From assembly GCA_049999725.1 (NCBI GenBank), contig JBNGIS010038244.1:1-23811 (forward strand): DNA of 23,811 nucleotides. Direction: 5' to 3'. The notes under the pieces are model-generated. The model saw only the letters and a list, made by a program, of their open reading frames with translations, had not been told where the DNA came from and did no database searches. The position numbers and the translations under genes were made by a program. Positions 9,201 to 18,532 of the stretch are shown here, one piece after another (positions within the stretch are counted from its first letter, which is position 1; the number at the start of each line of letters is the position of its first letter). The stretch comes from Haplomitrium mnioides. Taxonomy: Eukaryota > Marchantiophyta > Haplomitriopsida > Calobryales.

Positions 9201-12200
9201 ATATGTAATGGAGTAGCGCTATGATTATTTCTACTTACAAAATTTTGAAGAACTCTCATGGTGCATTGGAGCTATTTAAAAAATTTTCTTTAATTTTCAA
9301 TTGTGTAAATAAAGTGAACGAAAGTTGTTGCTAGTGGTATGATAGACTAAAGTGTCAATTATTTTGAATTACATGAAGAATAACACTTTGAAAAATAAGT
9401 GATAAATAGTGTTTTCTTTGAAACAATACTTGATGTGCTCTAATTAGTTACACATGAGATAGTTTCTTTGAAAGTCTTATTATCAATGAAAGAAGTAGAA
9501 AACAACAACAACAACAAAAAAGACAATATATTTTATTATGTATAGAGAAAGTAATAGTATTTGGTAGCTCAATGTTAGCTAGCTTCTCATATTTATTTGG
9601 AAGGTTGGAAAGGTATGAGATGTCTATTTTTATTTTCAAATTGGTGATATCTTTATCGTGGTTTTGACATGCATAGATGAAGAGCTATATGAGTAAAGCC
9701 TTCCTTGTAATTTTTTCTAGATATGTCTTAATTATGGTACTTTATATCCATTTTTAGAAACATCGTTTTTTTTGTGTGCCTTACATTAGTCAAAGAATTG
9801 AAAGATCATAAAATTTATTTATTTTTTTTTTAAAAGAGAAGACTTCAAGCTCTTGGTGGTGACATTAACTAGTTGGCATGCATAAAATATAAATGGTTTG
9901 CTTTTCATATGCTTAATTTTGAGTTTATTTAGTAGAATTTGCCACTAAGAAGATCTAACATGATGTTGCAAGATTTATGTAGATGCTCAAACTTAGATTA
10001 AAGCATGTCTCAAACAAGTATTAATAAGCCTTATGATGTGTCTATCTCGTTTAAAGTCTATAAACCAAATTTCTCTTATATATATAAATTATTTCTTTGT
10101 TTTTTTTATAGTAAGCCCAAATCTTTACAATATAGTTTAATTTTAGACACAACATATAAAGATGGGGATATATCTCAATATATCATACATTGAGATTGAA
10201 GACAAGTTGTTATTGGAGATATTGTAGATGGGTTGCTTCCTTGTTTGTATCAGGCTTGAGAACTTCTCACCGTTGAGCATACAAGGAGCTCGATGTCTAT
10301 TTCATGAATCTAGATCTATCACTGTTTTTTTTTCTTGTAGAATGGATGATTCTATTATCAATGTAAAAGGTAAATAGATCTCTTAGGCTAGAAGAAACTT
10401 CAAAAAGAGCTCAACTTTGCTTTGACTATGAGAGAGTCATATGCAATGCAGATATATGCAAAACTTGTGACATTGACTTAATGAAGGAATCAAGAATGGG
10501 ATGACTTAGATGAGGGGTATTGAACCATTTCAGCTTTGTGGAATTCTAGGTTTGGAAGAGCATAAAACATAATCATAGTCTTAAAAATCATAATGTGAAT
10601 TCTAGTGAGAGTACTTGATAAACTATTGGGAACATTTCTATTATGTGAAATGATTTATTGAGGAGAGGAGTACAACTATTAGATATAGTAAAGGAGGGTA
10701 CATTAGACTAAAACTTGACCACAATAATCAAACTAGTTTGTAGAAGGGTAGCACTAGAGAATCAAAAGATTGGTGAATCGGTGTTACAAGAATTGAAGAA
10801 TTGGAGTTTCAACACTTTGGAAGTATGAGTCAAAGTATAAGGATCCATATTCTGAGTTTGACTAAGGAGGATACTAAACTATTTTGAATGAGATGTAACC
10901 CAACAAGGGTTGAATGTAACAATCTAACCACACAAATTGGAAAAAAAAGTTTAAACAATCAATATCTATAATCTAAGCTATTTACCCTTTTTTCTCTATA
11001 ATAATTGGAGTTTTCTATATGAATCAATCTCAAAAAAATAGTGTCCCAATGACCACTCAAGAAATTCCAATAGCAAGAAGACGTAGAAACAAGCGAGCAA
11101 CATCTTTATTAAGATTTTTCCCAAAACAACTTTTTAGATGGTGTCACTTATAATGTCTACTCAACATCTGTTAGATCTTTTCACAACATATCAACAAGAT
11201 TTAGCCCAAGACCATATCAAGTCACTACACACTACCTTTGATGATGATTTATGAGTTGCAATTTGGGAAACTCAATGACTAACTAATTCAAGATAGCAAA
11301 TACAAATACAACATAAACAATAATACAAAGAAGATAAGCAAATTTCCAATAATCTAGCATCTCTTAAATCAACATGACGACTTTTAACTAAGTTGACATG
11401 ATACACACAACAAATTAAAATGGTTGACTTGAAATATCGGAAACAACTTTGGATGGTTAGATCATTTTTATTAATAATTATCTCTTCTTTCTTAGCCATC
11501 TACTTAAACCACACAAATACATACATATACATCACAACACATAAGCTTTCTTACCAACATCAAGAATCGCAAGTACTCTCATTTTTCCCAAGAAGATTGT
11601 TGCTACTTGTAAATTCAAGCAATCCAAATGCTTTCTAGCTTTGTAATTCTTCATGTCTCCACTTTTAACAATTTGTCTTTTTATCTTCCAAGTAGTATGT
11701 TCTTTCCAAGCTCATTACAAAGTTCTTCATCATATCTACAAAAAATACAGTGGAAAAAAGCAAAGAAGACTTAATGAGAGCATATGATAGACTTTATTGC
11801 AAGGTCTATATTTATGCTATTTGTTCCTTGAATTTGTAGAATAATGCAGCACAAGTTGACAAGATGAAATTTTGCTAGAAGTTCTTTAATTGGCTTGCAA
11901 TCATATCAATCTTTCAATAAGAATCATCTATCCAAACTACAAAATCACAGATGTCAAAAGACAGAAAGATTGCAACATAAAAAAAGGAGTTAAATTATAG
12001 TATGATATGAAATCACATGCATCTTATCAAAGAAGAATCAATTTGAGAACAGCTAACTAATTCAAGCTTTCTATACTCCTATCTTTCACATACATACTTT
12101 ATTTTGTTCACTTGTTGACATTTTATTTTCTAATTTTCCCTTGATCTTTCTAATTTTTCATGCTTTCTGCTAGTATGAAACCAAAGACTCAACTTAATTG

Positions 12201-12778
12201 AAATCACATACATATAGACTTTGAAGAATAGCAAAAAACCAACAAATGTATACTATTGATATTGTATCTAACTTGTCATCTTTGATAGTACTTTCTGTTG
12301 GTAGCAGCCTATGTTTTGGCTTTTTCCTTCTTGTTTCTTGGTCCCTATATACTAAAACTCAAATACTTCTAAATTTACTAATTGACATAAACATATGTTG
12401 TTGCATGTCACTGGGAATTTCTATTCTTTTGATATATTTTAACATCTTATTACTGTATTGTTGATTTTGATCCTTTTGCTACTAGTATGTGCTTGTAGCT
12501 ACTAGCATAATTTTCTATTGACTTGCCTTTGGAAGTCTAGGTCTTCAATTAGCACATATAGGTTCTATTGAAAGTCCTTGGTTGTTCTCTTATCAATATA
12601 CTCTTTTGAATGCCTCTTACTTTGTAAGTGTTTGAAGTGGTATATGACTCTACCTATATGTGAGTAGTTTGTTCCAAAATGTATTGAGAGCAATAGTAGG
12701 CAGCCTTGATTCTATGAGTCAACTATCAAGTTGTCATTGTGGCACTTGTTATTTCCTCACCACTCTGGTGTAGGTGGT
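9201..12778. other. AT-rich stretch, no supported gene
   Basis: No domain is readable. A short (AAC)n run lies near 9502-9516 and T-rich runs near 9820. Two tiny frames near 11050-11250 (starting MTTQEIPIARRR and MSTQHLLDLFTT) have coding-like residue use but no support. The 3' end of the gypsy relic may extend into the first few hundred bases. Confidence 0.4.
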
Positions 12779-12789
12779 GAAAGACACAT
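12779..12789 (+). repeat. Left target-site duplication of LINE copy 1
   Basis: GAAAGACACAT directly precedes the first base of LINE homology. It matches GAAAGGCACAT just after the poly(A) tail at 14320-14330 in 10 of 11 positions. This is the expected product of target-primed reverse transcription. Confidence 0.75.
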
Positions 12790-14166
12790 CCCGAGTCCTT
12801 TGAAGAGGTTGTGAGCATAAACATCTGGTGGAATAAACTGGAGGACAATTCTTTGCTGGCGTCAAATAAGAGCTGGCCAGCCTTGAGGTGGTCTCAAGCA
12901 AGGGTCAACATGATTGGAGACCAATGGAATCATCAAACATACGAATTCCTTGAGTGGACAGAGGTGCAGGAACGGTTTCAGCTTCACAAAAGGCATGAGT
13001 AGAAATGGTATGATCTGATAGCTAAGATTCTTGACAGATGGATTTCACTCCTCCTTGAGGGGCCAGGCCACTTAAGAAAAGGAGACTGGACTAGAGTCTT
13101 CTCATCTGGTCTGGACACACACCCCATCGCAATATCCCTGTGGGGTGCTGATACTGAGTTGAAGGCAGGTACAATGACTCAGTCCTCTGATATCACCCAG
13201 TCATGCTCATGGTTTTTTGTCACACCAATGTCTACCATGTTGGTAGAAGGAATTCGTCCCCAGCTTCCTCTTTCAATGATTATGAGAAAAATGAGAGTCT
13301 GCACAGTGACTAAAGATCAGAGTGCCGAGTATAAATTACTTGGCACGGTTATTGGAGAGGGAGATTGGGACCCTGGTATGTGGGTATGGAAAGATAATTC
13401 ACCCCTCAGTAGCTACTCGACCAAGAAAGGTCGTCGGTTCATCCTGGATCGACCATCAACTATCACTCCGGTTCTGGAACGCTGGAAAGCACAGGGCTCG
13501 ATCGACTCCAAATACTCTTCCAGATGGACTGATATATGGGTGACGAGCAGATCAGCTAAAGAGGCCACTTTAATGTGGCTTATTGTCCAAAGAGGTGTGC
13601 AAGTAGGGAGTTTCAGAAAAAAGACAGAAAAGCCTGGCTATGAGATTGATGCAAGATGTGTCTGCTACAAGGAGGATTCAATGGAAGACATCATTCACTG
13701 TTTCTGGCTTTGCCCTAGGATCAGCACTATCTGGAAATGGGCAGGGAATATCATTAACAGATTAGTGTTTGCTGTTTGGGGGAACTCCAAAAGGTGGAAA
13801 CCAACATGGCAGCAATGCATCCTAGGTGATAGAACTCCAAAGGCCCTGGCCATAGCTAAAGAGATCTGGTCCCTTCTAAGAGGAATTGTACTGTACTCTA
13901 TATGGCTCTCTAGGAATGCTGCAGTGTTCGAGAAGTTGTACATGGATATGTACTGTTTAAAGAAGAAAATCTGGAGGAGGTTGGTTGAGTATGGAAGGAA
14001 AGCTTGGCACAATGCTTGTAGAAACTAGAGGAAGGCTCAAAGTGAAGCATAGAGAGAAAAAATTCTGGAAACCTTTGACAGAACCTGGGGTGCTAGGCAT
14101 TTTCTCTGTATCCGTGATGAAGACAATGTTTACTGGAATCTGGATGTTAGTAGTAATCTGGATTGA
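12790..14166 (+). pseudogene. LINE ORF2 C-terminal fragment, copy 1 (zf-RVT region)
   Basis: One frame runs from the truncation point to a TGA at 14164-14166, with in-frame stops at 13000-13002, 14026-14028 and 14050-14052. The longest open part (13003-14025) encodes the region after the reverse transcriptase. It includes a zf-RVT motif with Cys codons at 13657 and 13663, His at 13696 and Cys at 13711. The end matches copy 2 (...DNVYWNLDVSSNLD). Copy 2 has CAG where copy 1 has TAG at 13000, and TGG where copy 1 has TAG at 14026, so these stops arose by C-to-T or G-to-A change. No RNase H domain follows. It has no start codon of its own and no RT or endonuclease, so it is not functional. Confidence 0.88.
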
Positions 14167-14319
14167 GGGTATTGGCCTGCTATGGTTTACTAGGCTTGAT
14201 CTCAAAAGGGATTGATGGGTTGCTGTTTTTGCCGCTCAGCCTGATTGCTGGCCGCGGTTGTTCCTTTGATGCTTGAAAGTTAATAAAGCTGTTTACTTTC
14301 GGTCAAAAAAAAAGAAAAA
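14167..14319 (+). other. LINE copy 1 3' UTR with AATAAA signal and A-rich tail
   Basis: After the ORF2 stop there are about 140 nt shared with copy 2. AATAAA lies at 14282-14287, about 17 nt before the tail. CAGCC-TGATTGCT-GGCCG at 14237-14254 forms a stem-loop that has lost one pair relative to copy 2. The tail is A9-G-A5. Confidence 0.7.
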
Positions 14320-14330
14320 GAAAGGCACAT
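14320..14330 (+). repeat. Right target-site duplication of LINE copy 1
   Basis: GAAAGGCACAT follows the A-rich tail and pairs with GAAAGACACAT at 12779-12789 with a single G/A difference. Confidence 0.75.
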
Positions 14331-15607
14331 GTTTTTGTCTTTGTATGCATATATTTTCTAGTTCAGGTTTGATAGATATAGCTCATATCTTGTCTTGGTT
14401 ATTTTTTACCCTTTCTTATAACACTAATATGCTCACTAAGTCTACTATTGACTTATGATGACCCACTCAAATTCTCTTATAAAGTTTGACAAAAGTCCCT
14501 TCTTTGTTGATCCGCATCTTAAATTCATAAAAAACCTAATAAACTATCTCAATTTGATTATTGGCATATGATCATAGAGTTGTCTTGTTAGGTATAGAGA
14601 AAGAAAATTTAGCAAGCACTACAAAGAACATGTATTTGAGCAGAATGATCAATATTGGTTGCATAATGATGACAAGATTGATATTTAAGAGCAAACAAGA
14701 AGATAGTATTAGACACTCAATTTGAGTTTCAAAAACAACAAATGCTTAATTAACCTTGAAAATCATGTGGATGTGTTTTCAATCTTAGTGATTTTGGAAC
14801 CTTGGAGCTTTTGATACTTTGAGAGCTTTCAGACTATTCAAGAGTGGAAAATACAAAGGAATATGGGAAACCCTTAATTCAGTATAGGTTGGTTCTGTTT
14901 TGGTTTGGATATTCTCAGCGGACTCATGAGAAAACACAACCAAAGTCTATTTAAGAAAAGGAAATAAGGGCCAATTCTTAGATGTTTATCATTACAAGCT
15001 TCTTCTTTGAAAAGAAATTCATTCAAATGAAGGTTGGTGCTGAAAGTTTTGGTGGGATCAAGCTGGGATCAATTAATTGATTGGTAGTTGCACTTATAGA
15101 GATTGAATGGCTGCCTCATAAGCCTACTAAGGATCATCACAATGGCCAAACTTTACGCTGAGCAACATAATCACCAAAGGAAAAGAATAAGACAAAGCTC
15201 CACAAATTTCCCTTCTCTTCTCTTATTTGTTTCTTTCTCTTTTTTTGTTAGCAATTGTAGCACATACAAGTCAAGATTTCATCAAAAAGCTATTGAGTAT
15301 ATTGCAAGAAGTGATTAACAAATTGTAGGATATTGTTTGAGGGGAGGTATTTGTAGAGTAGAGCTACATACCTCCATAAAGTAGAGCAGCAGAATTTTTT
15401 TTTGGTGAACCTATATCAATCAAACAACTAGTGAGAAGCAAGGGCTACTTGTGATTCGACAAGACAAAGATTCCTATAGAGGACTTGATTGTGTACATGA
15501 ATGATGCATACTAAAAGAGCAACTAACATTTCATCTATCTGAGTTATAGGTTGTTGGGATTTCCATTTCTTGAGGAAGAGACGTACTTTATAGAAAAGGT
15601 TTTCTAT

Positions 15608-15610
<3 letters not shown>
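14331..15610. other. Intergenic stretch between the two LINEs, no supported gene
   Basis: AT-rich sequence without readable domains. GGAGGTAT/ATACCTCC form an 8-bp inverted repeat at 15343-15350 and 15368-15375. Confidence 0.4.

Positions 15611-15639
<29 letters not shown>
15611..15639. repeat. (TG)n microsatellite, 14 repeats
   Basis: An uninterrupted TG dinucleotide run of 14 units plus one T. It is likely to be length-polymorphic. Confidence 0.95.
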
Positions 15640-15643
<4 letters not shown>

Positions 15644-15812
15644 AACTTGGAAATCAAGGACCCAAAAATATGAGACTTGTCATTGAAAACAAAGTCTCAT
15701 CCTTTGTAACAATTGGTGTAGAACTCTATTCTAGAGGCTAGTTTTGTTGTGTTTTTATTGGTTGAGTCTTAGTAGAGAGAAGCTCTTGGTGGAATGCAAG
15801 GCATCATTATGA

Positions 15813-16010
15813 CCGAGTTTTCTTGTTACTTCTAAAGAGTAGGAGAAGCTCATGATAAAGATTAATCTAGACTTGCTATCAAAAATTGATGAAACATGGA
15901 AGAAGTTGTTGCAGTTGGTTAGTGATACACATGATGAGGCTGAATGGCTTGAAATTATGCATCTAACCTCACATTGTAAAGAGTGTACTATAGGTGTTGT
16001 ATATATATGA
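15813..16010 (+). pseudogene. Small coding-like relic, unassigned
   Basis: One frame reads TSKE, a TAG at 15840-15842, then EKLMIKINLDLL and SKIDETWKKLLQLVSDTHDE, AEWLEIMHLTSHCKEC, to a stop at 16008-16010. The amphipathic, charged composition is much more protein-like than neighbouring frames. TAG in place of TGG (Trp) would fit the KEWEKL-like context. I do not recognise the family. It may be a retroelement gag fragment or a host-gene relic. Only about 65 codons are readable, and the relation to the opposite-strand pseudogene at 16990-18383 is unknown. Confidence 0.4.
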
Positions 16011-16247
16011 TGTATATGTATAATTTTTTCTTAAATTATAGTAACTCCCAATTATTTTTTTTCAAGTGTGGTTAGATCCATGGTAAAAATCATTAGAGCA
16101 AAAGAGCTCATTCATGTTAGCTGATATCTCTGATCTTAGACAATAGTTATTGAAGATCATTGAATATGAATTTTGATTTGGATTAGACCTTATTGTATAA
16201 AGCATATTAGATTGGCTTCACTCATCCAATTTTTGTTATACAAGTAA

Positions 16248-16523
16248 TTAGATCACTCTTCTTTCAAATTCGTTTGTTTTAGGTTGTGCTTTAAGTTTTA
16301 TCAAGATGAGTAGCTTAGAGTTTACATTAGTGTTGAAGTCTAAGGCTGAAGAACAATACCAGATCTCTCCCATCAAGTAGGTTGTGGTCATGCTCATTTT
16401 TTCTAAAGCCAAAAGTAGGTTTAGTGTTGTGCATCCTCTCTTTTCATCCAAACTCTTGCAAAATATTGTCAATGTTTTATGGTAGAGCAAGAGAAAGCAA
16501 TTAGCTAACTCTTGCTCCAACAT
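16248..16523 (-). pseudogene. Possible extension of the unassigned minus-strand relic
   Basis: A 91-codon open frame starts LEQELANCFLLLYHKTLTIF and continues CKSLDEKRGCTTLNLLLALE. Upstream on the same strand (about 16530-16700) an interrupted reading gives WLTSRELDIIRNKM and LVTKQDGRIKLITNMCTKF. It could be the downstream part of the pseudogene at 16990-18383, or a chance frame. No family is recognised. Confidence 0.25.
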
Positions 16524-17142
16524 ATGTAGCTACTTCAAGAGGTAGACAAACTTTGTGCACATGTTTGTTATGAGCTTAATTCTCCCATCTTGCTTTGTTA
16601 CTAAGCAAATGTCTCACATCTTATTTCTTATTATATCAAGCTCTCTACTCGTCAACCACTTTGTCTAAGAATAACCCATCTTTTTTTGCATGTTCTATAA
16701 AGCAAGCTTATATATCTTTATTTAAAAGTTGTTTTATGTTGTTTTACAAGTTAGCACAAGGAATATTATTGGAAAAATACCTACAACACATTGATGAAAA
16801 CCATATTATTGTGTCATTAGTTAGTCTTCTTCTTGATTGAATGTAAGCCTCTACATAGAAGCACCCTTACAAACTCTACAAGCTTTAAGAAGATGAACTC
16901 TTGTTCATCAATCAAGATTATGTATAAAGAGATAGCAAGTCATTTTGTATACTTGGTAATTGAAATTGACCTTATCATGTTGCATTATTGATATAATAAT
17001 TTTCAATAAATAGTCTTTGGGTCAAAGACCTTTTCGATAGATTTTGTTCATAAATCTACTTATCATTGTGGTCATCTTGACGTGATCATATTCCTTAGTC
17101 AACCAAATTTTTGGTTCAACTAATTTTCAGCCCTCTTGGATT

Positions 17143-17176
17143 CCTCCATCTTCAAATGATGCATGGTCTTATAGAA
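17143..17176. repeat. 34-bp duplicate at left edge of assembly gap
   Basis: This 34-bp segment, starting CCTCCATCTTCAAATG and ending CTTATAGAA, is identical to 17277-17310 on the other side of the N run. Confidence 0.95.
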
Positions 17177-17276
17177 NNNNNNNNNNNNNNNNNNNNNNNN
17201 NNNNNNNNNNNNNNNNNNNNNNNNNNNNNNNNNNNNNNNNNNNNNNNNNNNNNNNNNNNNNNNNNNNNNNNNNNNN
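17177..17276. other. Assembly gap of exactly 100 N
   Basis: A run of exactly 100 N, the usual placeholder for a gap of unknown length. The identical 34 bp on both sides implies that the contigs overlap and that no sequence is missing. Confidence 0.98.
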
Positions 17277-17310
17277 CCTCCATCTTCAAATGATGCATGG
17301 TCTTATAGAA
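17277..17310. repeat. 34-bp duplicate at right edge of assembly gap
   Basis: Identical to 17143-17176. Collapsing the two copies keeps the minus-strand reading GGKWMHFYKTMHHLKMEESK open across the junction. Confidence 0.95.
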
Positions 17311-18383
17311 GTGCATCCACTTACCTCCTTCTTCTCAAAAGATTTCAAGTAATCTTCCAACTTCTTGATTAGATAACTCCTTTATATAGATTTAGACTCT
17401 ACTACTTCCATCTCTTTCCCCACCTTTTGGATCCAATCTTGCTCCTCCTTCAACATACAAGAGAGCTAGGTCGATTTCTCTTGCTCCACCTTCAACATTT
17501 CCTCCTTTCTTTCAAGCAAGGTCTCTAAGGCAGAAATATTACTCTTCATATTAGCAACTTGAATTAATTGCTCTAAATAGAACTTGCAGCTTGCTATTGC
17601 ATTAGCATCAAGGCTTTTCAAAGTGTCTTACTCGTAGAACCCTCCTCCAAGATTGCATTCTCCAATCTTCTTTCCTTTACCTTAATCCAATAGCGCATTT
17701 GATGATATAACTTCTCTTAGTTGTCATTATCGGATTCAATCTTTGGCCATTGTATAGTTTCCTTCCCTTTCTCTTTGATCGGAGGAAGAAGATCTCAAGA
17801 ACTATCGGACATAAAATCTTCTGCCATCATATCCCTTGAAGGAAATCCTTTTGAAACTCCCTTCTTCAATAATTCAGCTTCTTGTTTTTCTTCTTTCTTT
17901 GGAAGAGAACTTAGACACTCCTTTGGTTTTGTTCTCCTTTCTTCTCTTTCAACTTTGGGTTTTTCTTGAGGTGGAAGGATTGCTTCTAAAATCTAGTCGT
18001 TGATTAAATCATTGACTACATCAAACTCCTCATTCCCTTCCTTTCATTATTTCCATTGTCCTTCTAATTGCTACTTCTCTTTCTACATCCATCTTTGTAA
18101 GCACTTCCTCCCAATTGTCTCTTACATTTCCTTGTTCAATGTCCACTATCTCCATCGTTTGTGTTTCTCTAGGCTTTTTGCAAGCGATGGGAAAGATGGA
18201 AAAACCTTCACCTCTTGGTACAAAGGTTGGTGCAGGATGAGTTTTTGAAACCCAAGCTTCCTTGGTCTCTATCTAAGCCCTTTTCTGCGATTATAGATAT
18301 GGAGCCTCTAGAGCACGCCTCACTCCTTCTTCTCTCAGTTTCAAATTTGTTGGGGTATAACCCACGGTCTTCTACCTACCTTG

Positions 18384-18532
18384 TTTTTTTTTTTTGACCG
18401 AAAGTAAACAACTTTATTACTTTCAAGCATCAAAGGAACAACCGCGGCCAGCAATCAGGCCGAGCGGCAAAAACAGCAACCAATCAATCCCTTTCGAGAT
18501 CAAGCCTAGTAAACCATAGCAGACCAATACCC
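18384..18532 (-). other. LINE copy 2 3' UTR with AATAAA and poly(A)
   Basis: The minus strand has AATAAA (18418-18413), then TTTCGGTC and 12 A. CGGCC-TGATTGCT-GGCCG at 18445-18462 is a perfect 5-bp stem with an 8-nt loop. It could be the 3' structure recognised by the element's reverse transcriptase, as known for some LINEs; this role is inference. Confidence 0.65.

Larger units (their letters stand above)
12790..14319 (+). mobile_element. 5'-truncated L1-type LINE, copy 1
   Basis: Homology to LINE copy 2 (18384-19910, opposite strand) starts at CGAGTCCTTTGAAGAGG and runs colinearly to the 3' end TTTCGGTC followed by an A-rich tail (14305-14319). The insertion holds only the last third of ORF2 and the 3' UTR, the usual result of incomplete reverse transcription. 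It is flanked by an 11-bp target-site duplication with one mismatch, which defines both boundaries. Confidence 0.92.
16990..18383 (-). pseudogene. Unassigned Lys/Glu-rich, coiled-coil-like pseudogene
   Basis: Read from 18365 downward with three to five frame changes and several stops, this gives a long coherent protein-like sequence. It starts GYTPTNLKLREEGVRRALE, then THPAPTFVPRGEGFSIFP, then NWEEVLTKMDVEREVAIRR (to a frame change near 18030). It continues with PKVEREERRTKPKECLSSL and LYHQMRYWIKVKERRLENAI (frame change near 17630), SALETLLERKEEMLKVEQEK, EEQDWIQKVGKEMEVVESK and LIKKLEDYLKSFEKK. After the false gap come GGKWMHFYKTMHHLKMEESK and KIWLTKEYDHVKMTTMISRF. The middle is strongly helical with heptad-like spacing. 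The GYTPT start is faintly like the spacer before the protease in some plant gypsy polyproteins, which is not enough to assign it. The upstream end is cut by the LINE copy 2 tail at 18384, and weak coding-like sequence may continue below 16990. Confidence 0.5.

Noticed and set aside
13159-14028. 289-codon open frame as a host gene
   Set aside because: Colinear with LINE copy 2 ORF2 and bearing its zf-RVT motif. The apparent start is a TTG, and the frame continues upstream to the truncation point.
18384-18395. T run as a transcription terminator
   Set aside because: It is the complement of the LINE poly(A) tail, preceded on that strand by AATAAA and the family's TTTCGGTC end.
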